64,000 nucleotides of DNA, taken from positions 14,654,434 to 14,718,433 of the forward strand of contig JAAOOA010000033.1 of the NCBI GenBank assembly GCA_012861695.1. Direction: 5' to 3'. This document shows, one piece after another, positions 39,075-50,766 of the stretch. This DNA comes from Trematomus loennbergii (lineage: Eukaryota > Chordata > Actinopteri > Perciformes > Nototheniidae). The first letter of the stretch is position 1. Each line of letters starts with the position of its first letter. A program made the position numbers and the translations under genes. A model generated the notes under the pieces. That model was given only the letters and a program-made list of their open reading frames with translations. It ran no database searches and was not told where the DNA came from.

Positions 39075-39984
39075 ATGTGCGAATTAAATATAATATATGA
39101 ACCTTATTGCAAAGTTAATATAGTAAAGACTCCATCTTTATGAGGCTAAAGTTGTGTGATTGACAGATTGAAGTTCTGTTAAATTAAAGTTTTTAGATTT
39201 AATTTCACAGAACTGTTTTTTACAATGGCAATACATTTTTGAGATCTGCGGACAGGTTGGCAGGTTGTAGATTTGGCCTAATTTACACACAATAATCAAT
39301 GTAAGAAAATTGTACACTTTTCTGATGTAGCTTTATCTTTGACATTATTTCAACTCAGCTTTGTTTACATTCTTATACTGTAATGAGCTCTGTGACTAAC
39401 TCTTTGGAGGACCATCATTAAAGGCACATTAATAATTCAAATATTAACATTGCACATAAATACACATGCAATATTTTCCATTGTGTTGGTCCGTGGAGGG
39501 TCAATTAAAAAGGCATATCTTTCCCTGGAGTGAATCAGGCATACAGTACGAAGAAAAACATGTCACTTTATCATCAAGTTTAAAACAAGAAACTTGTTTT
39601 CCATTTCTGTTTCTGCTGCATTCTGAGTTATAGTTAACAAACTCGTAAAATAACTAGTCATATTTTTTCCACTTTTTTAAAAGAGGACACGTGGTTATTT
39701 AAAGGTCCCATGTCATGGCCATTTCTACTGATCATAATTCCATTGTTGAGGTCTACTAGAATAGATTTATATTGTGCAATTTTCCAAACTCACATTGGTT
39801 TCTCATACAGCATCTCTGTATAGTATGTGTATTCACGCTCTGTCCTAAACGGCTTGTTGGAGCTCCTGCCCCCCCCCTCCCTGTGAGCCCAGTGTGCTCT
39901 GATTGGTCAGCTCGCCCACTCTGTTCTGATGAGTCCACCACCGTTACAGCGGAACATCAGTGATTATGTGTTACAATAGAGAGG

Positions 39985-40610
39985 CGAAGTCCCTCCCCTT
40001 CCGGTGGGACTCATGGGACCTTATTTCGGAAAAAGTTTGTATTGAAGTCAATGGAGAGAGAAAGATTATCTTTCGATCCCGTTTGAATTGTGCCACGAAT
40101 TACACATATGATGTTTGTCAATCTTAAATAATAATTTCCATGTCAAAAAAGTCACAGTTTGTCGTAAAACTGTTGAAATATAAGACTATGAAAAATATGC
40201 AACTAGAAAGACTACAAATCCCAGAATCCCGGTCCCGCATGCTGGCTCTTACGGAACCGACTAACTCCCCTTGTGTGTATGTACAGCTCTCAACATGCCC
40301 AGACTTGTAGTGATTTTCACCTCTTTTAATACTTTTCGCCTCATTCTGAAAGAAAGAAGTGAAATGTGCCAACGTGACGGCGTCTTGGTGTGTGGTGCGA
40401 GATGGGAGATGTAGTTCATTGAGCGGTTTCACACAAAAAAAGTGTTACTTCACAGTTTTACGACATATTTTTATTTTTTTACTTGTAAAATTATCTTTTA
40501 AATTGACAAACGTCATGTGTAATTCGTGGCACAATTCAAACGGGATCGAAAGATAATCTTTCTCTCTCCATTGACTTCAATGCATAACTTTTCCGAAATA
40601 AGGGCTGCAT
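39985..40610. mobile_element. MITE copy 1, long inverted repeats (CGATCCCGTTTGAATTGTGCC family)
   Basis: The left half reads GGCGAAGTCCCTCCCCTTCC, then CTTATTTCGGAAAAAG, TTGAAGTCAATGGAGAGAG and CGATCCCGTTTGAATTGTGCC. The right half is its complement, ending CTTTTCCGAAATAAGG. The arms are about 180 bp each around a centre of about 250 bp. A second full copy with inverted centre lies at 50103-50766. Open frames inside are shadows of the repeat. Confidence 0.85.
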
Positions 40611-41206
40611 CTCAGGTCGGAGAAAGTTGCGTCGTTTCCCTGCGTTTAGTCCCTCCCACCAGGGAAGCATGGAGAGACGCAAGGAAACCACGAGAAGCAG
40701 GGAAATGAGTTTTAAGAACAATGGGACATCCTTTCCTCCGGAGCGTCACGTGAAGCGACGTCCGTTTGTGATGACTCCGCACAGCTGTTCGTCTGACAGC
40801 AGCTCTGTCCCCGTTGTTTTCACACACACCCCCGCCTCTGTTAGTACACATTTACTGACATATACATTTGTATCATCTGTTGTCGACCCAAATAAATAAA
40901 ATAAAATAAGTAACTCATTATAACTCATTCTCAAAAAAGATAAACGCCATTCTTAAAATGTATAAACGAAAAAAGCGATCATGAAAATGTTTCCAATAAA
41001 TGAATAAAATGATTTCTGACCACTTTGTTGTTCAGATATATCACATATTTGTAACTAAATTATACATTAATTTAAAGGGCCCATGTCATGCTTTTCCGGT
41101 TATTACCCGTCCCCTTGTGTGTTATGAAGGTTTTTATGCATGTAAACAGTGTGCAATACCTCCCCAAAACGCCTCGTTGGAGATACGTCATTGTCCATTT
41201 GATTCT

Positions 41207-41260
41207 TCCATTTCGTTCCGGGTACGGCATGATGTCAAGCCGTACCCGGAACGAAATGGA
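41207..41260. repeat. Perfect 22-bp hairpin, 10-nt loop
   Basis: The left arm at 41207-41228 starts TCCATTTCGTTCCGGG and the right arm is 41239-41260, with no mismatch. It lies in the inner part of the E2 left end. Confidence 0.9.
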
Positions 41261-41916
41261 CCAATCCGTGGAGCCGTTACGTTACGTCCGCGGAGCCGTT
41301 ACGTTAAGCCCCCGCTGATTGGTCCAAATTGACCAATCCACGGACTTCCTCACACACACACATCTGTGTGCAGGGAGCAGGGAGCTCAGCTGATTTCTCC
41401 TCCCTGGCTGCAGGCTGATAACAGACAGTTGGGATCGTGGCAAAGTTCTCTCTGCAGACCCATTCTCACAGCGTTTATCAACCTTTTTCTTACTCAATAT
41501 CAAGCCACACTTATTGTTTTTACTTCGGGTGTGACTTTGTGTGTGCTCAGGATGAGTTTGGCTGTGTTTGGCTGTGTATGCTAACAAGGAAACAACACCT
41601 CCACGGAGCTCAGCGCGATTCACAACGTCCCGACCAATCAGAGCACACTGTGCTCACAGGGAGGGTGGGGGCTGGAGCTATTGGAGCTACAACGAGCCGT
41701 TAAAGGCAGAGAGTGAAATTCAGTGAATATGTGACCCACACAAAGTGTAATCACAATTGTATGTTTATATCTAATATGATTTTATATGACCTGTTTAACA
41801 ATGGACAGCAGGGGGCAGTAGATGGCAGGTATCACTGCCGCAAAGGGGTTGGTTATTATTTACGCGTCTGCCGTAAAATGTCTGACGTGATGACGGAGCT
41901 GTCGTTAGCTTGCCAT

Positions 41917-42659
41917 TCTGGCAAGACCCCCAAACGAGCAGCAAAAGGCATTCTCTGCTCATAATTTCTCCTGTTCTACAGGTCAGTAATGTGTACAGAT
42001 TGTCACAAATGTTATAAATCGCAATGTCTTAAGTTTGAAGTGATGTTTAGATGTTGTTTATTATGTTTAATGCCGCGTAGAAGACCACCTCGTGGTGTCT
42101 GTGTGTGTATGTGTAATGGCGGTCGCTATTTAGATGTAAGACCACCTCGTGGTGGCTGTGTGTATGTATAATGGCGGTTGCTATTTAGATGTAGTAGACT
42201 CACGCTCCCTGATGAAAGTGAATGCAAGTTAATTGTTTATAGCTCCTGTGCACTTTATTAGCTACCTATTTTCAGTGTTTATATTCCAAATGACAAGGTG
42301 TGTTCTGTATTATCGATAGCCTACTGTATGTGCAGTCGTTCTTTAATTATTGTAAATGCTTGTAAGATGCTAATGCTAGCACATTTTAGACTAATGCTAA
42401 TAGTTACTTAACAGTACATTCTTATTTTTAGTCATGAAGTTAGTTGGTTATAGACAAATGTGTTTATTTTGAATACTTCAAGCATGTTAAAAGTATATTT
42501 TGAAGACATGAACATATAAACATGTGTTTATATTGAGAGTAGGAAAAGGACAAGAACAATTGTGTTTTGTTTTGTGCCAATTGTGAATAAATTCTGGCAA
42601 GACCCGCCAAACGAGCAGCAAAAGGCATTCTCTGCTCATAATTTCTCCTGTTCTACAGG
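41917..42659. repeat. About 67-bp direct repeats flanking about 600 bp
   Basis: TTCTGGCAAGACCC, then CAAACGAGCAGCAAAAGGC and CTCATAATTTCTCCTGTTC occur at 41917-41982 and again at 42593-42659, almost identical. This suggests an internal duplication of E1 or an insertion between the copies. Confidence 0.8.
42078..42192. repeat. Tandem repeat, two units of about 57 bp
   Basis: AGACCACCTCGTGGTG, a GT-rich stretch and AATGGCGGTCGCTATTTAG occur twice. Each unit contains the palindrome CCACCTCGTGG. Confidence 0.8.
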
Positions 42660-42981
42660 AATATAATCTGTCATCGCGCCCTGCATAGTGGGGCCTGCTA
42701 CAAATACACGTAGTTTACAGAGATGCTGTATGAGAAACCAATGTGAGTTTGGAAAATTGCACAATATAAATCTATTCTAGTATACCTCAACAATGGAATT
42801 ATGATCAGTGGAAATGGCCATGACATGGGCCCTTTAAACAAAACACAGTATAGACTGAGGAGTGACTCTCGTGAGTTTCATGTATTTTCTTCACTCCGCT
42901 GGGAAACTGCTCTCATGTCAAGAAGCATCAGATCAGTGCATGCGCTGCATCGTCCAATCAGTGAGCGATACACAGTAACGG

Positions 42982-43453
42982 CCCCTACACACGGCGGCGT
43001 GCGGTGACTCTTCAACGCTTCTGCCTATTCACTTTGAATGGGGTAACGTCACGATTCGCCAAACTGCATTCTGGGAGCAAAGCGTAGCTTTCCTCGCGGT
43101 GCTCGCTGCAAAAGTAGAGCAATGTTCTACTTTTGAAGCTGAGGCGGAGGCGGCAGCCAATCAAATCCCGCGTATGCAAATCTGACAGTTCAAGCGCTAG
43201 CCAATCAAACCGCGTGTATGCTGAGAGAGCCAGACCGCAGTTCATTTCCTCATATGCCAAAAAATGGACGAGAAAATAATCGTAGCGGTAGGGAATCACC
43301 CGGTGCTTTCAGTCCCTGTTCACCTACCGGGATACAAACCGGAGGAGCCAGGCATGGAGGGAGGTGGCAGAGACAGTGGGTGAAACTGGTAGGTTTTCGC
43401 CTGTTTGGGGAGTTTATATCCAGTGTACTTCGTTTGAATGGACAGCAGGCATA
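42982..43453 (+). mobile_element. Harbinger-like element end, left arm, with MADF exon relic
   Basis: This 472-bp arm starts CCCCTACACACGGCGGCGTG and is repeated inverted at 48405-48876 with the same length and only a handful of mismatches. Its outer part matches the MITE at 22785-23107. From ATG 43264 to a donor GTAGGT at 43389 is a 125-bp exon-like segment: MDEKIIVAVGNHPVL in one frame, then YRDTNRRSQAWREVAETVG in another. This is the pattern of a MADF DNA-binding domain (P-x-L, YRD, AWxEVA), as in the accessory proteins of PIF/Harbinger transposons. The frame break is shared by both arms. The superfamily assignment is inferred. Confidence 0.65.
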
Positions 43454-43456
43454 AGC

Positions 43457-43636
43457 CTCATCCCAATACCCCTCCTCGACTCCTCTCTTCCCTCCTCCGG
43501 GACTTGACCCGGAAATCGATCAAGACACGCCATTTTGAAGGACGTCCCAATAGCTGAAATGCACACGGAGGAGTCGAGGAGGGGTTAGGGAGGAGGGGTG
43601 CGGGAGGAGACGAAAGGGAGGATACACGAGAGCAGA
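43457..43636. mobile_element. Fragment of the CTCRTCYCAATACCCCTCCT element
   Basis: CCTCATCCCAATACCCCTCC through GACTTGACCCGGAAATCGAT and GACGTCCCAATAGCTGAAAT matches, inverted, the last 180 bp of the element at 49089-50055. Confidence 0.75.
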
Positions 43637-46531
43637 CTGAGGTGTGATTTGTGCCAAAGAGCAGATAACTAAGCTCACTGAGCGGAGAACTGACGTGTCA
43701 ACGTGCGCCAACGCCTCCATCAATTTTGAATGGGTTGACGTACGATACAGGCGACGTCACGACGTTGTCAGACGTCACGGCGACGTATCATAGGTGCGCT
43801 CAAAGTACGCGCTCACGTGGCGGCGGCGTAGCTTTGAAAGTGCTATCTTAGATACGCGTGTTGATAACGTACGTGTACATAAGCGTGTACATAAGCGTGT
43901 GGATAAGCGCGTGAATAACGTACGTCTCGCCTCCGTTAGCATTGTATAGCATTATCCTATATTATATTTTTCGAATGATTCCGCTCCTACAGTAGTTTGG
44001 AGAGTGTTACAGGTACACTTTCTCATCGGCACAGTATTGGTATCAGAAGAGAGGGGAATAATAATTAATAATCATTAGTATGAGAATATTTGCTGGTGTT
44101 GTACTCGAGACCGGTCTCCAGACCACTTTTTAACGGTATTGGTCTCGGAATCGACTGCATTTGGTTTCGTATTGTCTCTGTATCGGACCTATAGGACTCG
44201 AGATTTTATGTCAAGACCGGTTAAGACCACGGCTGTGGCTGGGGATGTGATGAGGATCGGGAACCGAAATCCGGTTCCGATTTGGAACAAATAACAATTG
44301 TCCGGTACGGGGATTAATAAGAGTTGTGTCTAGCAGCTGTCTCTCTCTCTCTCTCTGCTCGGGAACAGCTGATCGCTGCTCCCTCCCTCAAGGTGTGTGT
44401 GGGTGTGTCTGTGTCTGTGTGTCTCATTCACTGTCCCTCAGGTTGTAGCATGTTTCGATTGCCAGTTTGTGGCTTGTATGTCTTGTGAACGCAACGCTGG
44501 CATGATGTGATGTGGCCTGCTGACATGGCCTCTAATAAACACACAGGACTAAAATAATACGTGTTTAATTCAGCCCAGATGCGGTGACTGCAGGCCAAAT
44601 CCATTAATGCGGCATATATTGAAGGTGTTCAAAGTTGCACCGGTATGAAGCGCAGTGAGAACCACGCACCTGTCAGACCAGACCTTTATATATACAGTCT
44701 ATGTGTCAGACTGGCGAATGGGCACATTTAATTTCAGGAGAATAATGAAGATGTGATTGGTTGTTCCACTCTCCGTTTCTCACGAGACCAGCGCGCTGCT
44801 GTTTACATTAGTGTGGACTGGACCGACTGAAACTGACGGCAAGGTTAATTATTGTGGAAGGATGGACCCCCATCCTGCAAAAAAAGGCAGCGAAATGTGC
44901 TAAAATCACTGATTTATTCAGAACCCCCCGTATGGTATAGAATGACGAAGCAGAAAGTAAGTGAGCGAACATTATGAGCCACATTTCTTTCTATATTGTA
45001 GCCTGATGTGCACATCGACTGTCAACAAAACTGTTTCTCAGTCCAATGCTAAGTTAGTAGGCCCTGTGTGACTGGAGACTATAAGGCTACACAAAACCCA
45101 AACATGTCCTTAATGTTACTCAAGGCAAATATATGTAATATAACCGTTAGACTGCAGCTAACTGTGGGGCTACAAACCCCTCATACTGTGAGAATAACTT
45201 GAGATGGTTATGTTGTCTAAAGGGGAGACAATCATTATGGTATTAGGCCATGCAAATACAGGGTCAACTAAGTGATAAAATAAGTGTTGCATAATGTATG
45301 TTCTTGAATAATGTTATTTCATAAATAGTTGTTAATGTAATGATTACATATTCTCCTTATTCAGTTCCACTATCAGATGATGCTGATGGTGATGACCCTG
45401 AGGGAGAGATGCAGAGCTCAGTGGACAGAACTGGCAGGTACAGAGGAAACTGTTTCAATAGGCTATGTCTATGAAAACACTGAACAAAACAAAGGAAATG
45501 TAATGACAACAGTATAAGCAAGCTATGTTCATGTTCTCTCAATAAGTTACTATAGTTATTGATCAGAGTTTAATCCATTTGAGGTCCACCCCCAAATAAA
45601 ACATGTTCACATGGAAAGGTTCCCAAATACATATGCACACCTTTTTTTTAACAATATCCTATGTCCATATGTTTCTATTTAAGTAGTAGATTCAAACTGT
45701 AGGGCTATCACTACGGGCAGCAACGTTGTAAATATTGACGATACATCCAGCAAAACGCCCCCAAACAAAACTGGTAGTGGCCTGGCTGGGTGTATAATTC
45801 CCGGCCTGCCTATGGTCCCAGTCCGGCCCTGCTGACACATCACACACCCGTACACTACACACATTACTGATTAACTGATATCACAATTGAGTTACTCTCT
45901 TTAAATAAATATACTGTAATTGGAAAATAATCATGTGTGGTGTCCTTGTTTTGTCCGTCCTTGAGCCAGGGCTCCCTATTGTTGTATAGGTTAATGGTGT
46001 GTGTAACACAAACATAATAAATCATTGGATAGTGTTATATAATAGAAATAAAGTAATGTATTAAGACTCAGTGCGAGTTATTACTTTCTTCCTTTACTTG
46101 GCATTCTTCAAAAATATACAGACATTGCAGCACATCGTTTCACGTCTTTGTACTTTCTCAGCATTAGTGCAATGTGTTGGCGAACCTTTGTTTCCTCCTG
46201 ACAGCTCACTTAAAGGTATATTCAATTCAATAGCTTTATTAGCATGACCTCAGTTACATATAGTATTGCCAAAGCTCTGTATAGTTGCAACATCTATACA
46301 AAATATATATATACTCCCCCTTGTGGCCAAAGGGGGACACAACTCTTGTCTTCAGAAGTATGCTTGAGTGCAGCAAAATGTAGCACAGTGACTATTTTGT
46401 CAACTAAACATCATAAAACAATACATATTTTAGTAAACGGGACATTATAATCTCCACACATTATGCCTCTGCCATGGTGCTGAAATGAAATAAATAAACA
46501 ATATATAGGGGTTGCCTCTTCTCTGAACTTC
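43637..46531. other. Repeat-derived spacer inside the transposon block
   Basis: A Harbinger-like fragment lies at about 43690-43830 (TTTGAATGGGTTGACGT). CTCGAGACCGGTCTCCAGACC at about 44106 and GGGAACCGAAATCCGGTTCCG at about 44258 are inverted motifs of hAT-like repeats. Two exon-like relics lie near 44860-44960 and 45363-45436. A dispersed TAGCTTTATTAGCATGACC fragment lies near 46230. No host gene was seen. Confidence 0.5.
44866..45436 (+). pseudogene. Relic of a two-exon transposase-like gene
   Basis: A segment near 44870-44959 reads PSCKKRQRNVLKSLIYSEPP and ends at MTKQK before a consensus donor GTAAGT. ATG GAC CCC just upstream is one base out of frame at a C5 run. A second segment at 45363-45435 starts after TTATTCAG and reads PLSDDADGDDPEGEMQSS up to a GTACAG donor. 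The KKRQR start followed by an acidic exon resembles zinc-finger hAT transposases of fish, but no catalytic domain follows. Low confidence. Confidence 0.3.
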
Positions 46532-47475
46532 TCATTCCAGAATTGGAGGACATTTCATGTCCCCCATATAAAAAATCTAATAATCCATGCCCAAAAAGCT
46601 AAGACATGCACTTGTTGTGTTAAATATACTTGTATTGAGACAAGATGCATATAAAGTTGTAGAAAAAGTGGTTTCAAAATATTATTTAAAATATCAAATA
46701 GCTCTCGAACACCCCCTAAAATTGCCCTTTTCTCTTGTCCCAGCTTCTTGGTGACCAACTTGCATGTCAAATATAACATTTAAAATAGGGTTTTTATTTA
46801 CTTTTTTGGTATTATTCTATTGATATATGTGTCTTGTAATGGTAAAATCAATTTGTTAAATCATAAACACATTTTAAATAACAGTAATTTTGCACAGAAG
46901 GTGTGTCCCTCAACATGCGCGCAACCCTGTTACCGAAACCTTTTTAGCTTGGCAGAGGAAGTGAAAAAACTGTTTGTCGCATGACACAGTGGAAAGGACA
47001 TCAGCAAGCCATGTGCTACTACCATGGGTAGACCAAAACTAAGTCCTCTCTTTTATTTGTAATATATTTCCAATCTTGTCACTCTTGAAGGAGTGTGGCA
47101 CTCATACAAACGCAACCCTGTTACTCAAATTATGAGACTAAAACAAATTAATTTCAAATGTATCTTTCTTTAGTTAAATATCTAAGTGTGTCCATTCCTT
47201 GACAATAGCATTACATTGTGCAGCTAGCATTAATTCCTGAGGTAAAAGCTAAAATTAGCATTGATTTTCAACCCTGTTACTAACCCTGTTACTATAATAG
47301 AGTAACAGGGTTAATTCTTCATTGGAAAATATACATTTGATGCCTTAGCTGGGCAAATCACTTTTTTTGATGGTTTATTATCTGTTTTTCCTAAATACAT
47401 AACAAAAAATAATAAAATGAAAGGTTCATTTTTCAAAAATGTTGGTGTCTAAATTGTCCTCCAATTCTGGAATGA
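46532..47475. mobile_element. Non-coding DNA element with 21-bp perfect terminal inverted repeats
   Basis: TCATTCCAGAATTGGAGGAC (plus A) at 46532-46552 is the exact complement of 47455-47475. Inside, AACCCTGTTAC occurs at about 46922, 47113, 47270 and 47282, and once inverted at about 47302. No transposase frame. The family is not recognised. Confidence 0.7.
47282..47312. repeat. 12-bp perfect hairpin AACCCTGTTACT
   Basis: AACCCTGTTACT, 7-nt loop ATAATAG, AGTAACAGGGTT. It is built from the motif that recurs through the surrounding element. Confidence 0.9.
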
Positions 47476-48313
47476 CCCGCATCCCTCCAAATCAAATAAA
47501 CCATAAACAAATACATAAAGTCGTGTTCACTGCAGCGATCTATTTCACACACAAAACTATATGAAAACTTGGTGATATACAGTTTTCTCCTGGAGACCAA
47601 GGGAAGACAGGCTTCTCCTGTTTTTTCAGCCTTTGTTATCATTTTGATAATTAAAAATATATATTCTTGTCTGTGGTTGTTTTTTGCATTCAGGGCATAC
47701 AAGAGGTGTAACATTATTTTAATACCAAAACTATATTGAAATAGATTCTAGCTTGAACAGCAACGTAGCTGTAACATTACTGGGTTATTTGGTGATAACT
47801 AAGTAAAGTAACTTCAGACGCAGACGAGAGGGGTGGCGACGAGAGTGTCACGTTACTTCTCTCACGGCATAGTTCACGGCATGGTAGGCGACGACCGACA
47901 CGATTGTCTGCTCAGTGAGTTCGCTCTTTGGCACAAATCACACCTCATAGTTATCTGCTCTTTGGCACAAATCACACCTCATAGTCTTGAGCTTGGGGAG
48001 TTTACGCGAGCAACGCGACCAACAACCAATCACATGAATCTCCCGTGTCTCTCCCCAAGGGCTGGAAAATTGAAGAAGTGACCAGAAAGTCGGGTTTGTC
48101 AGCTGGAAAAAGCGATGTCTATTATTTTAGGTACTAAACGAACGGGGGCTTGCAAAACGTTTAGCTGCTGCAGGACACAAGAGTTTGCGGAAACAAGACA
48201 GGAGTTGATAATTGGAAGGGGGGGTCTGTGTAAAGTTTGTGATGGGAAGGGGGGGGGGGTTTCTGTTTGCAGCGGGGTAAAAAGGCTTTAAAAAGGCTCC
48301 CGTGTATGAATCT
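47476..48313. other. Repeat-derived spacer
   Basis: No supported gene. TTTGGCACAAATCACACCTCA occurs twice near 47930-47980 and, complemented, once near 43640, so this is again shared repeat sequence. GGGG-rich runs lie at about 48218 and 48247. Confidence 0.5.
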
Positions 48314-48364
48314 CACCATAGACATTAATGTCTAAAAAGTGATTTTTAATTAATGTCTATGGTG
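48314..48364. repeat. 16-bp perfect inverted repeat
   Basis: CACCATAGACATTAAT (48314-48329) pairs with ATTAATGTCTATGGTG (48349-48364), with further A/T pairing in the 19-nt loop. Confidence 0.9.
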
Positions 48365-48404
48365 CTATTTTATGCAACATTGCATGGTGGCTAAATATAC
48401 TGTC

Positions 48405-48876
48405 TATGCCTGCTGTCCATTCAAACGAAGTACAATGGATATAAACTCCCCAAACAGGCGAAAACCTACCAGTTTCACCCACTGTCTCTGCCACCTCCCT
48501 CCATGCCTGGCTCCTCCGGTTTGTATCCCGGTAGGTGAACAGGGACGGAAAGCACCGGGTGATTCCCTACCGCTACGATTATTTTCTCGTCCATTTTTTG
48601 GCATATGAGGAAATGAACTGCGGTCTGGCTCTCTCACCATACACGCGGTTTGATTGGCTAGCGCTTGAACTGTCAGATTTGCATACGCGGGATTTGATTG
48701 GCTGCCGCCTCCGCCTCAGCTTCAAAAGTAGAACATTGCTCTACTTTTGCAGCGAGCACCGCGAGGAAAGCTACGCTTTGCTCCCAGAATGCAGTTCGGC
48801 GAATCGTGACGTCACCCCATTCAAAGTGAATGGGCAGAAGCGTTGAAGAGTCACCGCACGCCGCCGTGTGTAGGGG
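48405..48876 (-). mobile_element. Harbinger-like element end, right arm, with MADF exon relic
   Basis: Inverted partner of 42982-43453, equal in length (472 bp) and about 98 percent identical by eye. The MADF-like exon runs on the minus strand from ATG 48594 to a donor at 48469 and carries the same frame break after HPVL. Confidence 0.65.
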
Positions 48877-49088
48877 AGTATCTGAGGATTTCATCGGAGG
48901 ATGGTCTGGTGGTTCCTCGGTTATCGCTCCTCCATTATCGCTCCTCGCTCCTCGCTCCTCGATCCTCGGTCCTCCGGCAGAAATAAGAGCCATGGGACGC
49001 TACTCAAGATGGAGCAGACAAATCAACTTCCGGTGATACCGAGGACCGACGACCGAGGAAATGAAAATAGTCGACCTGAGACTCTAGC

Positions 49089-50055
49089 CTCGTCTCAATA
49101 CCCCTCCTCGACTCCTCCTTTCCCTCACTCGCGTCCCTTCCTTGCGTCTTAGCTCCGCCTCCGTAAGATGCGAGCGAGAGACACGAGGAGGTGGACAGAG
49201 GAGTTCTCAGGTATTAATTGGGATGTCCTCGTTCACTCAAACGTCACTCTTAAACGACGTCTGTTAATGATGACATGTGCACAGCTGTATCCCCTCTCAT
49301 CGGGCTTAACTGATTAACCCCTTAGAACCGGCCCATTTGTTGTTAAATATGTATTTAAATGATGAATCTTTCTCTTGTTAGTCAAGGAATTCAATGTATG
49401 ATGGTTGGTCCTGCTTTTGTGTTCCGTTTTGGTGTAAAATGTACATTTCAATAAAATTATAATTATAATAATGTGAAAGCCTTTACTCTGAACATGTGTG
49501 TCCTGTAGATCCCCACATTCACCACAAACCCACATTCAGGACTGTGCATTTTAAATAATTTAACTACTCAATATTTTAACACAAAACAAAACAAATAATT
49601 GTTATTTATCAAGATCTAGCCATTTATGAAATAGCTTTCTTAATAGCTATGTTTTAGTGACGTTCAAGATCATTAAACATGACTTAAATTGTTAGTATAA
49701 CCTTAAGAAATGAATTGCACATAATAATTCCCACGGAGCTGTGAGCACTTATACATTTATGGGACGCTTTTCCACTCATTCTTCCAGTTCTCCGTTTTCC
49801 TCTCTTGAAATCGACCAGCTGTGAAGGTGGGGGCGGGGCTTTTATACGCGAGTAGTGAAAACACTTCCGCGTAGTCTGCTCTCGTGTATCCTCCCTTTCG
49901 TCTCCTCCCGCACCCCTCCTCCCTCACCCCTCCTCGACTCCTCCGTGTGCATTTCAGCTATTGGGACGTCCTTCAACATGGCGTGGCTTGATCGATTTCC
50001 GGGTCAAGTCCCGGAGGAGGGGAAGAGAGGAGTCGAGGAGGGGTATTGAGACGAG
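49089..50055. mobile_element. Non-autonomous DNA element with 28-bp perfect terminal inverted repeats
   Basis: CTCGTCTCAATACCCCTCCT (first 20 of 28 bases) at 49089-49116 is exactly complemented at 50028-50055. The element is 967 bp with no transposase. A partial inverted copy lies at 43457-43636. Confidence 0.8.
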
Positions 50056-50063
50056 CCTACAGC

Positions 50064-50142
50064 CAAGGTCCCATGGAGCTCAACCGGAAGGGGAGGGACG
50101 ACAGGCGAAGTCCCTCCTCTTCCGGTTGAGCTTCATGGGACC
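50064..50142. repeat. Head-to-head terminal fragments forming a palindrome
   Basis: AAGGTCCCATGGAGCTCAAC (start) pairs with GTTGAGCTTCATGGGACCTT (end) around a short GACGACAGGC centre. It is the end of one MITE copy inverted against the start of the next. Confidence 0.8.
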
Positions 50143-50766
50143 TTATTTCGGAAAAGTTATGCATTGAAGTCAATGGAGAGAGAAAGATTATCTTTCGATC
50201 CCGTTTGCATTGTGCCATGAATTACACATATGATGTTTGTCAATTTAAAAGATAATTTTACAAGTAAAAAAAAATAAAAATGTGTCGTAAAACTGTGAAG
50301 TAACACTTTTTTTGTGTGAAACCGCTCAATGAACTACATCTCCCGTCTTGCACCACACACCAAGACGGCCGTCACGTTGGCACATTTCACTTCTTTCTTT
50401 CAGAATGAGGCGAAAAGTATTAAAAGAGGTGAAAATCACTACAAGTCTGGGCATGTTGAGAGCTGTACATACACACAAGGGGAGTTAGTCGGTTCAGTAA
50501 GAGCCAGCATGCGGGACCGGGATTCTGGGATTTGTAGTCTTTCTAGTTGCCTATTTTTCATAGTCTTATTATCGAGTTTTACGACAAACTGTGACTTTTT
50601 TGACATGGAAATTATTATTTAAGATTGACAAACATCATATGTGTAATTCTTGTCACAATTCAAACGGGATCGAAAGATAATCTTTCTCTCTCCATTGACT
50701 TCAATGCAAACTTTTTCCGAAATAAGGTCCCATGAGTCCCACCGGAAGGGGAGGGACTTCGCCCCA
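50103..50766. mobile_element. MITE copy 2, same family as 39985-40610
   Basis: Both ends are complete: GGCGAAGTCCCTCCTCTTCC on the left and, complemented from the right, GGCGAAGTCCCTCCCCTTCC. The centre (CCAAGACGGCCGTCACGTTGG, TACATACACACAAGGGGAG) runs inverted relative to copy 1. Confidence 0.85.

Larger units (their letters stand above)
39703..42833. mobile_element. TTAA-flanked element E1 with about 120-bp terminal inverted repeats
   Basis: The left end, after TTAA (39699-39702), starts AGGTCCCATGTCATGGCC. The right end before TTAA (42834-42837) is CCATGACATGGGCCCT. The inverted match continues through ACTGATCATAATTCCATTG, CTATTCTAGTAGACC-like sequence and CAGCATCTCTGT on the left. Inside lie the MITE at 39985-40610 and the left end of a second element (41076). 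An inner part of the left end (CGGCTTGTTGGAGCTCC, about 39850-39935) recurs inverted at 41620-41710. No transposase frame was found. TTAA flanks suggest a piggyBac-type element. Confidence 0.65.

Noticed and set aside
40124..40432. Open frame of 102 codons, repeated as 97 codons at 50329-50622
   Set aside because: The similarity comes from the two MITE copies. The frame lies across the inverted centre and has no domain.
43218..43454. 78-codon open frame repeated at 48404-48640 as a host gene
   Set aside because: It lies on the inverted arms, and the biologically sensible reading is the MADF-like exon in the other frames.
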